A DNA stretch of 64,000 nt from Amycolatopsis mediterranei (GCF_026017845.1 NZ_CP100416.1:7743078-7807077); one strand, 5' to 3'. Shown: positions 25,765-38,836, counted from the first letter of the stretch. A program made the numbers and translations. Notes: generated from the letters alone by a model not told the origin.

Positions 25765-27342
25765 TCAGTCCGCACATTCGATGGCGAGCACAGCGATATC
25801 GTCGTGTGCCGAGCTGCCGAGCCAGTCCCGCACGGCCTGCCGCAGCTGCCGCACGACCTCGCGAGCCGGCTCCCCCGCCGCCGCCGTGAGCACCGCACGG
25901 AGCCGGTCGTCGCCGAAGAGGTCCGTCTGGTCGTGGCGGTTGCGGGCTTCGGTGATGCCGTCGGTGTAGAGCAGGCAGACGTCGCCGCGCTCCAGCCGGA
26001 CCTCGGCCTCGGCGAACCGGGCCTGCGGCGAGATGCCGACCAGCGTGCCCGGGACCGTGACCTCCTCGACGACGCCCGACCGGCGGACGATCAGCGGCGC
26101 CGGGTGGCCGCCGGAGGCCAGCGTCAGGCCGACCCCGCCGCCGGACGGCCGGGCCGTGCCGAGCACGAGGGTGGCGAACCGGCTGCTGCCGCCGGCGATG
26201 AGCAGCTCGTTGAGCAGCCGCAACAGCGTGCGGCCGTCGCGTTCGACCATGGCCAGCGCGGTCAGGGCGTGCCGGACCCGGCCGGTCAGGGCCGCGGCTT
26301 CGGGGCCCTTGCCACAGACGTCGCCGAGCACCAGGAACGCGCTGCCGTCTTCGTGGGGCAGCACGTCGAAGAAGTCGCCGCCGACCGTGAGGACGCCGCC
26401 CGCCGGCTCGTACCAGGTCTCGAACCGGGCGCCGTCGAGGGCGGGCGGGTCGACCGGGCGCAGGGTCGTCTCCAGGCCGCGGGTCGCCTCCTCCTGCCGG
26501 GCGTAGCGCTGGGCGTTGGCCAGCGCCGTCCCGGCCGCCACGGCGAATTCGGCCACCGCGCGGGACTGTTCGGCGCCGAACTCGGCGTCGCCGCGGCGGC
26601 CCAGCAGCATCGCGCCGGTGACCCCGGCGCTCGCGCTCGGGCCCAGCGAGACGACCGAGACGTCCACGTGCCCGGCGAACCGGTCGGCGACGACCGACGG
26701 CAGCGTGGCGACCTCGGGCGCCGGCACCGGGGCCTGCTGGGGCTTCCCGGTGGTTCCGAACGTCGCCGCCAGCACCGGCGCGACCTGGGCCGGCACCCGC
26801 CGGATGCGGCCGTGGCCCTGCGCGGACGGCCGCTCGCAGCTCCACCACTCCCACCGGCCACGGGTGGTCGGCAGCAGCACGAAGACGGTTTCGGCCAGCG
26901 CGGACGCGGCCAGCTCGGCGATCACCCGGGCGGTGCCGTGCCGCCCGTGCGCGGCGGCCAGCCGGGGCGCGGCCTCGGCCAGGAAGTCGCCGACGCGCCG
27001 CTGCGGGATCTCCTCGGCGGACACGGTCCAGGCGTGCCACCCGCCGGGCACGGCTCGGATCCGGGCCGGGTGGCGGTGGCCGGCCAGCTCGAGGTGGCCG
27101 GAGGTTTCGGAGGCGGCGTTCAGGTGCGGCTCGGCGTCGCCGGCCAGGGCCCGCGCGGCCGGGTTCGCCCAGCGCACCGCACCCGTGGCGTCCTGCAGGA
27201 ACACCGCGTCGCGGACGTCTTCGAGGACGGCCCGCGCGAAGGCGTCGAACCCCGGCGGCCCGCCGTCACCGGTCATCGGCGGCCCGCCGTCACCGGTCAT
27301 CGGCGGCAGGGCCGTCGAGGCCGGGGCCGGACGTGACACCAT
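25765..27342 (-). CDS. SpoIIE-type PP2C phosphatase with PAS and GAF-like domains
   Basis: The 525-residue protein has a PAS-like N-terminal part (FLQDATGAVRWANPAARALA), a GAF-like middle (about 130-290) and a SpoIIE phosphatase domain with VGGDFFDVLP, VLGDVCGKGPEAA and LYTDGITEARN, including the metal-binding Asp residues. Such proteins dephosphorylate anti-sigma-factor antagonists in partner-switching stress circuits. A 21-bp in-frame tandem duplication (about 27254-27305) repeats PPMTGDGG near the N-terminus. ATG 27342 has GGAGG upstream. It is divergent from the hybrid kinase across 139 bp. Confidence 0.88.
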   Translation of the reverse strand: MVSRPAPASTALPPMTGDGGPPMTGDGGPPGFDAFARAVLEDVRDAVFLQDATGAVRWANPAARALAGDAEPHLNAASETSGHLELAGHRHPARIRAVPGGWHAWTVSAEEIPQRRVGDFLAEAAPRLAAAHGRHGTARVIAELAASALAETVFVLLPTTRGRWEWWSCERPSAQGHGRIRRVPAQVAPVLAATFGTTGKPQQAPVPAPEVATLPSVVADRFAGHVDVSVVSLGPSASAGVTGAMLLGRRGDAEFGAEQSRAVAEFAVAAGTALANAQRYARQEEATRGLETTLRPVDPPALDGARFETWYEPAGGVLTVGGDFFDVLPHEDGSAFLVLGDVCGKGPEAAALTGRVRHALTALAMVERDGRTLLRLLNELLIAGGSSRFATLVLGTARPSGGGVGLTLASGGHPAPLIVRRSGVVEEVTVPGTLVGISPQARFAEAEVRLERGDVCLLYTDGITEARNRHDQTDLFGDDRLRAVLTAAAGEPAREVVRQLRQAVRDWLGSSAHDDIAVLAIECAD

Positions 27343-27481
27343 GCACGGACCTCCTGCCTCCGGACTGCTGTCGCACGGCTACCGCGTGAGCGGGCGGGCT
27401 GGCTCGAAGTGTAGGGCGAAGCATGGCACGCTGGGTCGACGACCATGCCTGGTGCATGCGTGGTGGAGAGGGTCGGCACAC

Positions 27482-32122
<4,641 letters not shown>

Positions 32123-32127
32123 CTTGC

Positions 32128-32201
32128 TGGAGCGGGTGACGGGAATCGAACCCGCGTAGCTAGTTTGGAAGACTAGGGCTCTACCATTGAGCTACACCCG
32201 C
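32128..32201 (-). tRNA. tRNA-Gly(TCC)
   Basis: On the minus strand GCGGGTG (from 32201) pairs with CACCCGC, the D arm is AGCTCAATGGTAGAGC, the anticodon loop is CTTCCAA (anticodon TCC) and the T arm is CGGGTTCGATTCCCG. The CCA end is encoded (32130-32128). All arms pair, so it is a functional tRNA. Confidence 0.96.
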
Positions 32202-32281
32202 GTGCCCCCGGAGGTACCCGGGTGCATCGCCAGCTTAGCGTGACCCGCTAGGCTGATCGCACACCCCCCTGGGGGTGGACC

Positions 32282-32358
32282 CGGGATGTGGCGCAGCTTG
32301 GTAGCGCATCCGCTTTGGGAGCGGAGGGTCGCAGGTTCAAATCCTGTCATCCCGACCA
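32282..32358 (+). tRNA. tRNA-Pro(TGG), island insertion site
   Basis: CGGGATG pairs with CATCCCG, the anticodon loop is CTTTGGG (anticodon TGG) and the T arm is CGCAGGTTCAAATCCTG. The CCA (32356-32358) is present, but its last two bases come from the island side of the 10-bp repeat; the repeat at the right end is followed by GG instead. All arms pair, so the gene survives the insertion. Confidence 0.96.
32347..32356 (+). other. attL core (left island end)
   Basis: TCATCCCGAC, the last bases of tRNA-Pro, is repeated exactly at 42207-42216. The two copies bound the island. A short identity of this size fits serine-recombinase integration. Confidence 0.7.
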
Positions 32359-33018
32359 GATAGTCCTCTTTCACACCACGCCCGACGAGGGAGACCTCGC
32401 CGGGCGTGTTTGTTTGTGCACATTCCGTGACGGCGACGCGCTCGCCGAACGTCGCCAGGAGAACGTCAGACGGGCGCGCGCGATCGGTGGTGGCGTCGGC
32501 CGATCCGGATGCGTTGGTCGCGCCAGGGGTGATCTGGGACGCCGGATCAGCGGGTGCGGATGGCACGGCGCGCCGGAGGGTCTCCCCCATCTCCAGCAAC
32601 GCGGCGAACGGCTCGGTGAGGTCGGCCCGCTCAACGGTGCCATCCTGCCCGATGTAGAGCTTCTCGAAGAAGCCTTGGTTGATCTGGCGGCGGACGTGGT
32701 TCGGCGCGCTGAGGTAGGCGATCTCGCAGTGGCTAGCCGCAGCCAATGCCCGGTCCAAGGTGGCTTCAACGTCGGCCGTGACGACCTTGGCGGCTTTGAT
32801 CTCACCTTCAGCCTCGGCGAGCGCGCGAGTTAGCCGCTTCATCTCGGAGGCCAGCAGGTCTTGTGGGATGGCTCCCGCGTAGTGAGCACTGAGCAGCTTC
32901 TGACGTTCGTCCTCGACCCGCTGCTTGTTGCGCCGGGGCTCCCCAAGGCTCCATCTTGTTGTATAGCCATCCTCGGAAGTCGGCCAGCCGGTACCGGCCG
33001 CCGGACTCATGCCAAGTT

Positions 33019-33537
33019 TCAGGCCGGAGATCTTTTGGTGCCCTGATCGCGCTGCGGCCAGTTCGGCGGCGGCTCGTCCGGCAGCTGGCGCAATCCCTCA
33101 AGCACGCGCTGCATAACGGTGCGGTCAGGCATCGCGAACCGGGAGCGGGGATGTGGAACCATTGGCTGCGGGGTGGGGGGGGCCGGCGGGGCGGGGGGGG
33201 GGGGGGGGTTGCACGGGTGGGGGGCGGGCCCCCCCCCCCCCCCCCCCCCCCCGATGTGCTGGATGTACGGCCGGGGTCGCTTCGGCAGAACCGGCCGCAC
33301 GGGCACTGTGGGCGCGTCCCCCGGGGCCGGCTGGAGAGCGGGCAGGACTTCGGTCGGGGCATTGGCAGCGTCGGCTTCGGCCCGCTCGAGTTCAAGACGG
33401 CGGCGAATCCCGGCCACCGTGCGATTGGGCTGAGCGCGTATCTGGCGGTTGTGCCGGGCGTCGCTCGCGAGCAGCACGGCTACCCACACGACCGCCACCG
33501 CCAGGACGACGAGTACCACCAGCGCCGCGCCAGTCAC
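33019..33537 (-). CDS. Hypothetical membrane-anchored proline-rich protein
   Basis: The protein of up to 172 residues starts with one membrane helix (MTGAALVVLVVLAVAVVWVA) followed by a basic, then proline- and glycine-rich region and a tail (VMQRVLEGLRQLPDEPPP). Its ATG overlaps the stop of the preceding gene. The middle of the frame crosses a G16 and a C24 run, so the true length and frame downstream of the helix are unsure. No family is recognised; it is probably original island cargo next to the recombinase. Confidence 0.4.
   Translation of the reverse strand: MTGAALVVLVVLAVAVVWVAVLLASDARHNRQIRAQPNRTVAGIRRRLELERAEADAANAPTEVLPALQPAPGDAPTVPVRPVLPKRPRPYIQHIGGGGGGGGPAPHPCNPPPPPAPPAPPTPQPMVPHPRSRFAMPDRTVMQRVLEGLRQLPDEPPPNWPQRDQGTKRSPA
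33193..33252. repeat. G16 and C24 homopolymer runs
   Basis: A run of 16 G (33193-33208) and a run of 24 C (33229-33252) lie 20 bp apart inside a G-rich stretch. Such runs are exceptional even at this GC content and lie within the frame of the hypothetical membrane protein. They may be an assembly artefact or a slippage-prone tract. Confidence 0.9.
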
Positions 33538-33926
33538 GGGCCTGGGGGCTCGGGCGGGTCCGCCGAGGCCGGCGGGGACGGGAGCTTGTCGGCGTACAGG
33601 TCGAGCACCTCGGCCAGTGCCACGAGCAGCCGGGCCACCTCGTGGAGCTGGTCCCCGGTAGCCGTGTCGGTGCGGAGCCGGGCACTGACCGCCACCAGCT
33701 TTCGGCCAGTGACACCTACTCGGTCCGCCAGGGTGACAGGTGCAGCCGGTTCCTCCTGGTCGCTCGCGTGCGCCACCATCACGTCGGCCAGTTCCATGAG
33801 GAGGGCGGCAAAGGCCCGCTCCCGTTCAGGCGGCATGGTGCCGGTGAGGAGTTCGCGGCTGACCTGGGGCACATGGTTGTTGACCCCAGCGAGGGCGCGG
33901 ACGAGTTCGGCGGTTTGTCGATTCAT
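33534..33926 (-). CDS. Hypothetical island protein
   Basis: The 130-residue, mostly helical protein starts MNRQTAELVRALAGVNNHVP and has a second helical block (HEVARLLVALAEVLDLYADK) and a proline-rich end. It was not matched to a known family. It overlaps the start of the next gene by 4 bp, forming a two-gene unit downstream of the graspetide genes. The 205 bp between it and the methyltransferase stop hold no feature I can support. Confidence 0.55.
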   Translation of the reverse strand: MNRQTAELVRALAGVNNHVPQVSRELLTGTMPPERERAFAALLMELADVMVAHASDQEEPAAPVTLADRVGVTGRKLVAVSARLRTDTATGDQLHEVARLLVALAEVLDLYADKLPSPPASADPPEPPGP

Positions 33927-34131
33927 GGCGGGCCATTTCCCGTTCCAGTGCCGCAGACCCGAACGCGTCGGCGAGACGGCTGAGACGAACGTCCATCGAC
34001 GGGGCGCTTGCCCTGTCGGAGAAAGTAGCGTCGGCTCCGGTGATCAGCGGAAATGCGTGTACGTCCGGGACAAATGAGGCTCTTGCAGGCCCGATGCGGG
34101 TCCACAGGAGCCTCATTGCTGTCTATTCCTG

Positions 34132-35307
34132 CTACAGCGGCAAGGACCACCGCTTGTCGGTTTTCGGATGGGCTACGACCTGTTCGGCGTCCGGCGTGAC
34201 CGAGATGGTGAAGTCCTCCCGACGCGGCTGCCCGAGCTGGAGCCACAGCTCATGCGCGGCTTCCAGTTCGTCCCACAGACGCCGGTCGCCGCCCTGGGTG
34301 ACCTGGCGGTCAGCGGCCGGATTACCGGGGGTGGCCTCGACGCGCGCCCATGCCCCGGTGTGGGGGTCGGTGAGGCAGAAATAGACCGGGCCGTCCGTGA
34401 CCTTGACGTGCCCGGACTCGGTTCCCGGCATCGCGAGTTGGGCGAAGAACGCGAACACGCGCCCGCGCTCACGCAGCACGGTGGGGGCTAGCCGGGTCAT
34501 GCGGGTCTCGCCGGCCCCGCGGACGGCGCGCCTGGACAGCTCGGGCTGCAGGAGGAAGGGCTGATCAGGGCTGCGCAGCGGCATGAAGTTCGCCCTTGTG
34601 GGCAGGAACTGGCCGTGCGCGGACTGGTCGACATCAACGGTCAGGCGGGCGAGGTTGCCAGCGTAGGCGCCGCGGATGTCGGTGAGGATTGTCCCGCCGG
34701 GCCGTACCTGCGTGAGCCAGGCCGGAGGCACCTGCCGCAGCGACGCGGTGGCGATGATCCGGTCATACGGGGCACGCTCTGGATAGCCGAGGTACCCGTC
34801 CGCTATGGCCAATGTCGGGGCTAGGTCGAGAGCATCGAGCCGATCGCGTGCTCGGTCCACGTACGCCGGGTTGACGTCGACCGAAGTCACCGATTCGGAC
34901 CCGAGCCGGTGCGACAGCAAGGCAGCGGTCCAGCCGGTGCCAGTGCCGATCTCCAGCACGGAGTCCCCGTCGGTGGCCCCGCTTTGCTCCAGCATGGTGG
35001 CGACCACCGCCGGGGCAGAACACGAGCTGACGAGTATTCCCTGCTCGTCGAAGTCGGTCAGCAGCGCCTCATCCTGGTAGACGGCGCGCAGCCATTCCTC
35101 TCGCTGGGCGCTGTCGGCGGCGTCGTGGGACTGGCCGCCCAGGTTGTCCGGCAACGTGAACTTGGGCGCGAACAGGTGCCGGGGAAGGGCCTCGAACGCC
35201 GCTCGCCACGCGGGCGTGCTCAGCACCCCTTGGTCCACCAGCTGCTGGACCAAGGCGTGGTTGAGGTCGGCGGCCAAGCGCTGCAACTGGCTCTCGAGGT
35301 CGATCAC
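34132..35307 (-). CDS. tgmC: PIMT-like methyltransferase of graspetide maturation system
   Basis: The 391-residue protein is a protein-L-isoaspartate O-methyltransferase homologue: ALPRHLFAPKF and AVYQDEALLT near the N-terminus, then SAM motif I VLEIGTGTGWTAALL and the acidic VTSVDVNP. A long C-terminal extension (about 130 residues) is typical of the methyltransferase family linked to ATP-grasp peptide maturases. In the related fuscimiditide pathway such an enzyme methylates an Asp side chain, which then closes to aspartimide. GTG 35307 overlaps the ATP-grasp stop by 4 bp and has GGAGAAG upstream. Confidence 0.85.
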   Translation of the reverse strand: MIDLESQLQRLAADLNHALVQQLVDQGVLSTPAWRAAFEALPRHLFAPKFTLPDNLGGQSHDAADSAQREEWLRAVYQDEALLTDFDEQGILVSSCSAPAVVATMLEQSGATDGDSVLEIGTGTGWTAALLSHRLGSESVTSVDVNPAYVDRARDRLDALDLAPTLAIADGYLGYPERAPYDRIIATASLRQVPPAWLTQVRPGGTILTDIRGAYAGNLARLTVDVDQSAHGQFLPTRANFMPLRSPDQPFLLQPELSRRAVRGAGETRMTRLAPTVLRERGRVFAFFAQLAMPGTESGHVKVTDGPVYFCLTDPHTGAWARVEATPGNPAADRQVTQGGDRRLWDELEAAHELWLQLGQPRREDFTISVTPDAEQVVAHPKTDKRWSLPL

Positions 35308-36275
35308 AGGTCTTCTCCTGTCAGGTGCGCGGCGAGGGCGGCGGCGATGGGAAGCCCGGTCGCTTCCTGAATCCAACCCCATTGCCCGCTCGGGTTCAGG
35401 TCGACGAAGCGGTGCTCGCCGTCTGCGGTCACGACGAAGTCGGCCGCCGCGAAGGCGAGGCCGAGCCGGTCGAGCAGGGCGAGCAAGGACGCTTCGACCT
35501 CGCTCGGGAGGCTCACCGGCTCGTAGCGAAGCGCCGAATAGTTCGTGCGCCAGTCGATCGCGCCCGCATCAGGTGACACGATGCTGGCCGCGAACACCCG
35601 GCCGCCGACCACAGTTGCCCGCACGTCGCGGACTTTCGGCACTCGCGCTTGGAACTGGTGCGCGGTCAGCGCCACCCGCAGGTCGGCCATGTCCGAGGTC
35701 GCCACCTCGGTTGTCGGGATGAAGGCCACCCGATCGCCATCGGCGACGGTCGCCGACGCCAGAGTCTTGTACACGGCCGATGCGTCCAGGTAGGCGCTGT
35801 GCTCAGCGGCGTGTTCCGGGGCGTTGGTGATCACGGTGCGCGGCACGGACAGCCCGCACGCGGCGGCGGCCTGGAGCTGGAACGGCTTGTATTCGGCGTC
35901 GGCCGCTCGGGAGGGGTGGTTGACCCAGGAGCAAGGCAGGCTCAGGAGAAGCCCGCCGATGCCCCGGCGGGCTTCTCGACCAGCGAACCGCTGCTCAGCA
36001 TCGGTCATCGACTCCGGGAACCTGAACATGGTCGGCCGCCGGACGTAGACACTGCGGATGTCGCTCAGGTCGACGGCGCGGTCCGCGCTACGGATCTCGC
36101 CGTGCCACGTGCCGTCGAAGCGGGCGCTCACTTGAAGGGACAGCGGGAAATCGGCAGTGTCCACGCGCATCACCGACGCGCCTCGACTATCCAACTCCCT
36201 GACCACCAGATCGACCGTCGTGTCGGTCGCCTCGGTCAGGACCAGCACCGTGCTGGCAGCAGCTTGCGGGTTCAT
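35304..36275 (-). CDS. tgmB: ATP-grasp ribosomal peptide maturase
   Basis: The 323-residue protein matches the ATP-grasp ligases that crosslink graspetides: start VLVLTEATDTTVDLVVREL, the family block VYVRRPTMFRFPESM, NHPSRAADAEYKPFQLQAAA, the ATP-grasp core VYKTLASATV and the metal-binding end FVDLNPSGQWGWI. These enzymes activate Asp/Glu side chains of a precursor as acyl phosphates and join them to Thr/Ser (esters) or Lys (amides). It lies 29 bp downstream of the precursor gene and overlaps the methyltransferase gene, so all three form one operon. Confidence 0.92.
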   Translation of the reverse strand: MNPQAAASTVLVLTEATDTTVDLVVRELDSRGASVMRVDTADFPLSLQVSARFDGTWHGEIRSADRAVDLSDIRSVYVRRPTMFRFPESMTDAEQRFAGREARRGIGGLLLSLPCSWVNHPSRAADAEYKPFQLQAAAACGLSVPRTVITNAPEHAAEHSAYLDASAVYKTLASATVADGDRVAFIPTTEVATSDMADLRVALTAHQFQARVPKVRDVRATVVGGRVFAASIVSPDAGAIDWRTNYSALRYEPVSLPSEVEASLLALLDRLGLAFAAADFVVTADGEHRFVDLNPSGQWGWIQEATGLPIAAALAAHLTGEDL

Positions 36276-36304
36276 CGCTTTTAGCCTGTCTCCTCGCCTG
36301 ACCG

Positions 36305-36550
36305 TCAGTCGTCGTTCACGTCAAAGGACACGTCTGCGTCCTCCTCGTTTCCGTCGCTGGTGATCTCGGTGACCGATTGCGTCCCACCCTTCTTGGCACC
36401 ACGGAGACTGTTAGGAGCGGTCCGCAGGGTGAGGCCGAAAGGCGTCACGTCGGTGTCCGAAACGGGCTCAGACGTTGGCGTCCACCCCAGCGGAGGCCCG
36501 AGCACGAAACGCTTGTCGGCATCGATGAGTGGCAGCTCGGCCGTGGTCAT
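36305..36550 (-). CDS. tgmA: Graspetide precursor peptide
   Basis: The 81-residue peptide has a leader with the conserved motif PFGLTLRTAP (residues 37-46), the docking-type motif of ATP-grasp target precursors, and an acidic C-terminal core after GG (55-56). The core contains Thr57, Ser59, Thr61, Thr64, Ser65, then Asp66-Gly67, then Glu69, Glu70, Asp71, Asp73 and Asp77. Hydroxyl donors in the first half, acids in the second and Asp-Gly at the turn suggest a hairpin with side-chain esters and an aspartimide in the loop. Ring connectivity is inference. GGAGA precedes the ATG. Confidence 0.9.
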   Translation of the reverse strand: MTTAELPLIDADKRFVLGPPLGWTPTSEPVSDTDVTPFGLTLRTAPNSLRGAKKGGTQSVTEITSDGNEEDADVSFDVNDD

Positions 36551-36707
36551 CTGCTGTCTCCATTCCTGTCGTGATCACCTGGACGGCACCCCGACGGCCA
36601 GGGCCAGCACCGGGGAACGGGGTCGTGCGTGCGGGAGTTCGCCGGGGCCTCGGAGGCGAGAGGCGGTCAACCGGTCGCCGGGGTGCCGAGACCGAACGTA
36701 TGGCCGC

Positions 36708-36719
36708 TACTGGCCAGTA
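36708..36719. promoter_or_regulatory. 12-bp perfect palindrome upstream of precursor gene
   Basis: TACTGGCCAGTA lies between the XRE regulator gene and the precursor gene. It could be the operator for the adjacent XRE protein. A second small hairpin (ACCCGA/TCGGGT, about 36719-36739) is next to it. Confidence 0.4.
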
Positions 36720-36760
36720 ACCCGAACTGACAGCTCGGGTGGGTTAGCGCTAGAAATGAT

Positions 36761-37960
36761 CTAGACGGGCAGACCGATGTGGGCGGCCAGGCGCACGGCT
36801 CCGACCGATTCGGTCCGCCGCCCGCGCTCGATGACGGTGCGCAGGAGGGTGTGGGCCGCCGGGCGGAACCGGACGTCTTCCGGCGCGTCCTGTTCGGCGG
36901 TGCCCAGCAGCTCCAGCGTCGTGGCGAAGTTCCGCCGCTGGGCGTAGCCCTTGGCCTGGTCGAGCAAGAAGGCCACGCGGCGCTCGATGGACGGCGACCG
37001 CTCGTGGTCGACCTGAGCCGCCAGCCGCAGACCCTCTACCGCTTCGCCCGACTCCACTTCGACGGTGACCGCGTACATCGCCACGTTGGTCGGGCCGAAG
37101 GCAGTCCAGCAGGTGTTGCAGTCGCCCGTGCGCTCAGCCAGCGGGGCGGCCTGCCGCAGCCGATCCCGGCCCGTCCAGGCATCGCCGTTGCGCACGGCGG
37201 CCACGGCGGCGATGAGCAGCAGAGCGCCGGATAGTGCCACCGCCTTACGGTGGTCGGCATGGAGCAGCGGCCGCAGGTGAGCCAGCGCGTCTAAGGCCAC
37301 AGCTTCGGCTTCCTCGGCGCGGCCGTCCGCGAGGAGCACCTGGGTCAGGTTCCAGCGGGCTCCGGCCAGACGCACCGGGTCATCGGCCTGCTCAGCCGCC
37401 CGCTGCGCCCGGTCGGCGGCCAGCAGCGAGAGGTCAACCCGCCCGACGCGTTTGGTGACGGTCCGCAGGAGGCCGTACAAGTCGGCCGCTACTGCCTGGA
37501 TCTGGCGCTGCTGGCGGCCCGCCGCCCCGCGGATCATGGCTTCGGTGGCCGCAATCAGTTCCGGCAAGTCGGTGGTCAGTTCGCTGTAGCGGTGCGGCGA
37601 GGTCTGCCAGGCGTGCCAGGCTGCCTGCACCTGAGTTTCCAGGTCGGATACCGCGGCCAGGCTCGCAGCCTGCGGCTGCGGGGTGGTCATCGCCCGGTAG
37701 ATGGCGTCAGCCGTGACGCCGCGGGCCCGAGGCGGCCGGACCGCCGGCTGGCCATCGAGCAGATCACCGGGCTTCACGCGCAGGACATCCGCCAGCTGGG
37801 CCAGCACGGCAATCGTCGGCAGCTTTTGCCCGCGCTCGATCTGGTACAGGTAGTCGGGGGTGATGCCGGTCAGGCCCGCCACGACGGTCTTCGTCTGGCG
37901 AGCGGCGGTGCGGTAGAACCGCACCCGGTCTCCCACCCTGCGCGCCAGATCATCGTTCAT
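36761..37960 (-). CDS. XRE family regulator with TPR-like C-terminal domain
   Basis: The 399-residue protein has an N-terminal XRE HTH (VAGLTGITPDYLYQIERGQK, residues about 27-46) and a helical repeat region rich in AEEAEAVALDALAHL-type helices. Similar XRE-TPR proteins respond to small molecules or peptides in actinobacteria. It sits directly upstream of the graspetide operon in the same direction and is divergent from the HAD gene, so it is a good candidate regulator of the cluster. No direct proof. Confidence 0.82.
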   Translation of the reverse strand: MNDDLARRVGDRVRFYRTAARQTKTVVAGLTGITPDYLYQIERGQKLPTIAVLAQLADVLRVKPGDLLDGQPAVRPPRARGVTADAIYRAMTTPQPQAASLAAVSDLETQVQAAWHAWQTSPHRYSELTTDLPELIAATEAMIRGAAGRQQRQIQAVAADLYGLLRTVTKRVGRVDLSLLAADRAQRAAEQADDPVRLAGARWNLTQVLLADGRAEEAEAVALDALAHLRPLLHADHRKAVALSGALLLIAAVAAVRNGDAWTGRDRLRQAAPLAERTGDCNTCWTAFGPTNVAMYAVTVEVESGEAVEGLRLAAQVDHERSPSIERRVAFLLDQAKGYAQRRNFATTLELLGTAEQDAPEDVRFRPAAHTLLRTVIERGRRTESVGAVRLAAHIGLPV

Positions 37961-38049
37961 CGCCGTTGCCGCACCCTCCCGCCGGGCCGTGACCAGCGCA
38001 AATGGTATCGCGTCGGAACCGGTCCGTCACGAATGGCACACTCGCGTCC

Positions 38050-38766
38050 ATGACCGCGCCGAACACGCCGCCGCGCACCTTGGTGCTGTGGGATGTCGAC
38101 CACACCCTGATCGAGACCCGCGGTGTCGGCCGGGCCATCTACGACCGTGCGTTTCCAGCCGCCACCGGCCGGCCGCTGGCCAAACTGGCACAGATTTCCG
38201 GGCGCACCGAACTCGACATCATGGCCGAGTCGCTGCGCGTCAACGGGCTGGAACCGACCGACGAGGCCGTGAAGCAGCTGGCCGCCGCGCTCGTGCAGGG
38301 CTATGAGGACGCCCGCCAAGAGTTGGCCATCACCGGCCGGGCACTGCCGGGCGCCCGCGAAGCGCTCGAGCACTTGGCCGCCGATCCGGCCAACCACCAA
38401 GGCATCCTGACCGGGAACCTGCGCGAGGTGGCGCGCATCAAGCTGGAGGTGTTCGGGCTCGACCAGTACCTCGACTTCGAGGCCAGTGCCTTCGGTGACG
38501 ACCATGCCGACCGGCCCGAGCTGGTGCGGTTCGCACGGGAGCGAGCCGAAGCTCAGACCGGCGCGCGGTTCGAGTTGCGCGACGTTGTGCTCATCGGCGA
38601 CACGCCCAACGACGTGAAGGCGGCGCTGACCGCAGGCGTGCGGGTGGTTGGAGTGGCGACGGGGAAGAGCACCGAGGCGGACCTGGCGGAGGCGGGTGCC
38701 TCGGCTAGTGTCAGGGACCTAACCGACCTCGCCACGCTTCGGCGACTCCTTGCCTCTGACGAATAG
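38050..38766 (+). CDS. HAD family hydrolase
   Basis: The 238-residue protein has HAD motif I WDVDHTLIE (D15, D17), a cap domain, motif II LTGNL and motif IV IGDTPNDVKAA. It is a phosphatase-type HAD of the phosphoglycolate/beta-phosphoglucomutase group; substrate unknown. It is divergent from the XRE gene and convergent with the CD-NTase gene. Its link to the peptide cluster is only positional. ATG 38050 is chosen over an in-frame GTG at 38002 because it begins just before the domain. Confidence 0.85.
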   Translation: MTAPNTPPRTLVLWDVDHTLIETRGVGRAIYDRAFPAATGRPLAKLAQISGRTELDIMAESLRVNGLEPTDEAVKQLAAALVQGYEDARQELAITGRALPGAREALEHLAADPANHQGILTGNLREVARIKLEVFGLDQYLDFEASAFGDDHADRPELVRFARERAEAQTGARFELRDVVLIGDTPNDVKAALTAGVRVVGVATGKSTEADLAEAGASASVRDLTDLATLRRLLASDE

Positions 38767-38836
38767 GAACCTGCGGTTCTTCGCCATCCGTCAATACATA
38801 CCCGCCTCGCACGACTTCACCAGCCTGACCACTGCC

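Larger units (their letters stand above)
32192..33010 (-). pseudogene. Large serine recombinase, C-terminal remnant
   Basis: Only the C-terminal part of a large serine integrase remains: the helical/coiled segment QRVEDERQKLLSAHYAGAIP and IKAAKVVTADVEATLDRAL, then HVRRQINQGFFEKLYIGQDG. The catalytic resolvase domain and most of the zinc region are gone. At its 5' edge the reading changes abruptly into an excisionase-like tail (GGRYRLADFRGWLYN) in another frame, marking a deletion junction near 33000. The frame runs through the island end so that its last residues (GFEPATLRSQSGCATKLRHI) are antisense tRNA-Pro. With no catalytic domain it cannot mobilise the island. Confidence 0.75.

Noticed and set aside
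33826..34116. A possible 96-codon gene upstream of the 130-residue island protein
   Set aside because: It lacks a ribosome site, overlaps the better-supported frame and becomes Arg/Pro-rich shadow sequence.
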